Assembly: GCF_000710615.1 (NCBI RefSeq)
Contig: NZ_JDTH01000006.1
Location: forward strand, 248,001-312,000
Length of the DNA: 64,000 bases
Direction of reading: 5' to 3'
Source: Haladaptatus cibarius D43
Lineage (GTDB): Archaea; Halobacteriota; Halobacteria; Halobacteriales; Haladaptataceae
Shown here: positions 62,148 to 64,000 of the stretch, piece after piece
Position numbering within the stretch: position 1 is the stretch's first letter
Layout of the letters: each line of letters opens with the position of its first letter
The notes under the pieces: model-generated
What the model was told of the DNA's origin: nothing
Database searches by the model: none
What the model saw: only the letters and a program-made list of their open reading frames with translations
Program-made: the position numbers and the translations under genes

Positions 62148-63365
62148 ATGAACATTATAGGTAAACTACAATCCATCGGCCCGGGTGCAATGGTCGCAGC
62201 GGCGTTCATCGGCCCCGGAACCGTGACGACCGCGAGCGTGACGGGGGCGGAGTTCGGCTACGCTCTCGTCTGGACAATCGTGTTTTCCATCGTCGCAACC
62301 ATCGTGTTACAGGAGATGAGCGCCCGTCTCGGCGTCGTCTCGCGCAACGGACTTGGCGAAGCGCTCAAAGAGCAGTTCGACAACCCCGTTCTCTCGACCG
62401 TCAGCATCGCGCTCGTGGTGAGCGCAATCGGCGTCGGAACCGCGGCCTACGAAACCGGGAACATCCTCGGCGGGGCCGCCGGACTCGCCGGAATCACGGG
62501 TATCAGCGCGAACATCTGGGGGCCGCTGATGGGACTCTGTGCTGGCGTGCTGTTGTGGACTGGCCGGTACAAACTCATCGAGAAGGCTCTCGTCGGACTC
62601 GTGGCGATCATGGCCGTCGCGTTCGTCGTCAACGCGATACTCATCGATCCCGACCTCAACGCGCTGGCGATGGGATTCGTTCCGAGCGTTCCCGAAGGTT
62701 CTATCTTCCTCATCACGGGTCTCATCGGAACCACCGTCGTCGGCTACAATCTGTTCTTGCACGCCGGGAGCGTGCAAGAACGCTGGGCTGGGCCGAACGA
62801 GTTGGGCGAATCGCGCGCCGACACGATACTCTCGATTTTCATCGGTGGCGGCATCACCATTGCCATCCTCGTCACCGCGGCGGCGGCATTCCCCGCCGGT
62901 ACCGAAATCAGCGACGTGAGTCGGATGGCGGAACAAATCGAACCGCTCGCGGGGACGCAGGCGACGGTTCTGTTCAGCATCGGCCTGTTTGCCGCCGGAT
63001 TCACGAGCGCGACGACCGCGCCGCTGGCCGGAGCCTACGCCACCGCTGGCGCGCTCGGGTGGGACACCGACCTCAAATCGACGAAGTTCCGTGCAGTCTG
63101 GGGTTCAATTTTGCTCATCGGCATCGTCTTCTCTGCCCTCGGCCTCAAACCCGTGGAGGCAATCGTCTTCGCGCAAGTTGCAAACGGAATCCTTCTTCCC
63201 ATCGTCGCCGTCTTCCTCATTTACGTGATGAACGACCGCGACATCCTCGGGGAGTACGTGAACAGCACCGCACAGAACGTCATCGGCGTGGTCGTCACCC
63301 TCGTCGTCGTTTGGTTGGGACTCCGCTCGCTCTACGGCGTCGGGCAGAGTTTGGGGGTGTTCTGA
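62148..63365 (+). CDS. Nramp-family transporter linked to a hydantoinase gene
   Basis: The ATG at 62148 (MNIIGKLQSIGPGAMVAAAF) gives 405 residues and about 11 helices. Where metal-transporting Nramp proteins have DPGN in helix 1, this has GPGTVTTAS. In helix 6 (A)MPH is replaced by VVGYNLFLHAG, with Val for the metal-binding Met. The hydantoinase/oxoprolinase gene begins at the very next base after its stop, so they form one transcript. Loss of metal ligands and this partner point to transport of an organic or other substrate, such as a hydantoin or oxoproline (inference). Confidence 0.87.
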   Translation: MNIIGKLQSIGPGAMVAAAFIGPGTVTTASVTGAEFGYALVWTIVFSIVATIVLQEMSARLGVVSRNGLGEALKEQFDNPVLSTVSIALVVSAIGVGTAAYETGNILGGAAGLAGITGISANIWGPLMGLCAGVLLWTGRYKLIEKALVGLVAIMAVAFVVNAILIDPDLNALAMGFVPSVPEGSIFLITGLIGTTVVGYNLFLHAGSVQERWAGPNELGESRADTILSIFIGGGITIAILVTAAAAFPAGTEISDVSRMAEQIEPLAGTQATVLFSIGLFAAGFTSATTAPLAGAYATAGALGWDTDLKSTKFRAVWGSILLIGIVFSALGLKPVEAIVFAQVANGILLPIVAVFLIYVMNDRDILGEYVNSTAQNVIGVVVTLVVVWLGLRSLYGVGQSLGVF

Positions 63366-64000
63366 ATGGCCGGGAACACCCGCGTCGGCGTGGACGTCGG
63401 CGGCACGTTCACCGACGTGGTTCTCCTTCCGCCGGACGACGAACTCGTGACGGCGAAAGTTCCGAGCACGGACGACCAGAGCGTCGGCGTCATCTCGGGC
63501 ATCGAAAAGGCCTGCGAGGAGGCCGGAATGGACCCGAGAGACGTGGACGCCTTTACTCACGCGATGACGGTTTCCGTCAACGCCCTGCTGGAAGAGAACG
63601 GTGCGAAAACGGCACTTGTGACTACTGAAGGATTCCGCGACGTGCTGGAAATCGGGCGACAGGCCCGACCCGACCTGTACGACGTGAACGTGGACAAACC
63701 CGGGCCGCTCGTTCCACGGCGGCGCAGGTTCGAGGTTTCGGAGCGAACCGCAATCGACGGCGTCCGAGTCGCTCCCGACGAGGACGAGGTTCGGCAAGTC
63801 GCCGAAAACATCCGCGACTGCGGCGCAGAAAGCGTCGCAGTCGCGTTTTTACACGCCTACCAACATCCGGAAAACGAGCAGGCAATCACAGACGTCCTTC
63901 GTGAAGAACTCGACATTCCCGTCTCCGCGTCGCACGAAGTGCTCGCGGAGTTCCGCGAGTACGAACGAACTTCCACGACGGTCGTGGACGCCTACGTCAC
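63366..64000 (+). CDS. hyuA: hydantoinase/oxoprolinase family protein, N-terminal part (runs off the window)
   Basis: The ATG at 63366 directly follows the transporter stop. The visible 211 residues contain the ATP-binding motif VGVDVGGTFTDVVLLPP, the HAMTVSVNALLEENGAKTALVTTEGFRDVLEIGRQ block and the REYERTSTTVVDAYV stretch. All are typical of the HyuA/5-oxoprolinase alpha domain (acetone carboxylase, N-methylhydantoinase). The enzyme uses ATP to open cyclic amides. A HyuB gene is expected beyond the window's end. Confidence 0.93.
   Translation, partial: MAGNTRVGVDVGGTFTDVVLLPPDDELVTAKVPSTDDQSVGVISGIEKACEEAGMDPRDVDAFTHAMTVSVNALLEENGAKTALVTTEGFRDVLEIGRQARPDLYDVNVDKPGPLVPRRRRFEVSERTAIDGVRVAPDEDEVRQVAENIRDCGAESVAVAFLHAYQHPENEQAITDVLREELDIPVSASHEVLAEFREYERTSTTVVDAYV

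Overview
The window comes from a haloarchaeon (class Halobacteria). Proteins are acidic, coding GC is high with many TCG/ACG/CGA codons, many exported proteins carry twin-arginine signals, and several families are typical of this class: Bat-type HTH regulators, the DUF4212/SSS symporter pair, SHOCT and DUF302 proteins, and small orphan proteins. The genus cannot be fixed from the sequence. No rRNA, tRNA or CRISPR array was found.

Positions 1-17.9 kb form an acetate-assimilation region. On the minus strand, reading downward from 15.5 kb, it holds glutamate mutase (glmS, glmE), methylaspartate ammonia-lyase (mal), a mesaconyl-CoA hydratase-like MaoC protein and a malyl-CoA/methylmalyl-CoA lyase-like CitE protein. 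These are core steps of the haloarchaeal methylaspartate cycle. They are followed by a second acetyl-CoA synthetase, a large Bat-type regulator with a tyrosine-recombinase-like N-terminus, a first acetyl-CoA synthetase, a two-subunit sodium:solute (acetate-type) symporter, a UspA protein and a small membrane protein. A divergent class III CoA-transferase (mct candidate) and an enolase-superfamily protein complete it. Uptake, activation and anaplerotic conversion of acetate are thus encoded together with a likely regulator.

Positions 18-35 kb are mixed: a PAS/GAF histidine kinase with a degenerate receiver, a PQQ-propeller lipoprotein, two AT-flanked Tat-exported proteins of unknown function, aldo-keto reductase, HAD hydrolase, S9 peptidase, HemG-like flavodoxin, sulfatase, tryptophanase-family lyase and a DJ-1/PfpI protein. 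Positions 35.2-37.4 kb are an AT-rich islet. It holds a membrane-anchored protein, a Tat-exported protein with 16 cysteines in its last 80 residues (reading frame broken near its start) and a two-helix membrane protein interrupted by an in-frame stop. An unpartnered MacB/LolD-type ABC ATPase follows.

Positions 38-64 kb hold mostly housekeeping and accessory genes: an M20 amidohydrolase, DUF502, a Bat-type HTH protein, AI-2E, HxlR, tiny proteins, an O-methyltransferase, a DHH-phosphoesterase remnant, TauE/SafE, two Nramp-family transporters lacking the usual metal ligands, a creatininase-family protein, TrpRS coupled to a GNAT, MFS, a CopB-type P-ATPase, a sulfatase plus flippase, HdeD, a PIN/AbrB toxin-antitoxin pair, a ribbon-helix-helix regulator, and the start of a hydantoinase/oxoprolinase gene abutting the second Nramp gene. 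Four genes look broken: 32.8 kb, 36.2 kb, 37.1 kb and 45.3 kb. Two of these breaks are single-base changes in homopolymer runs, so sequencing error has to be excluded.
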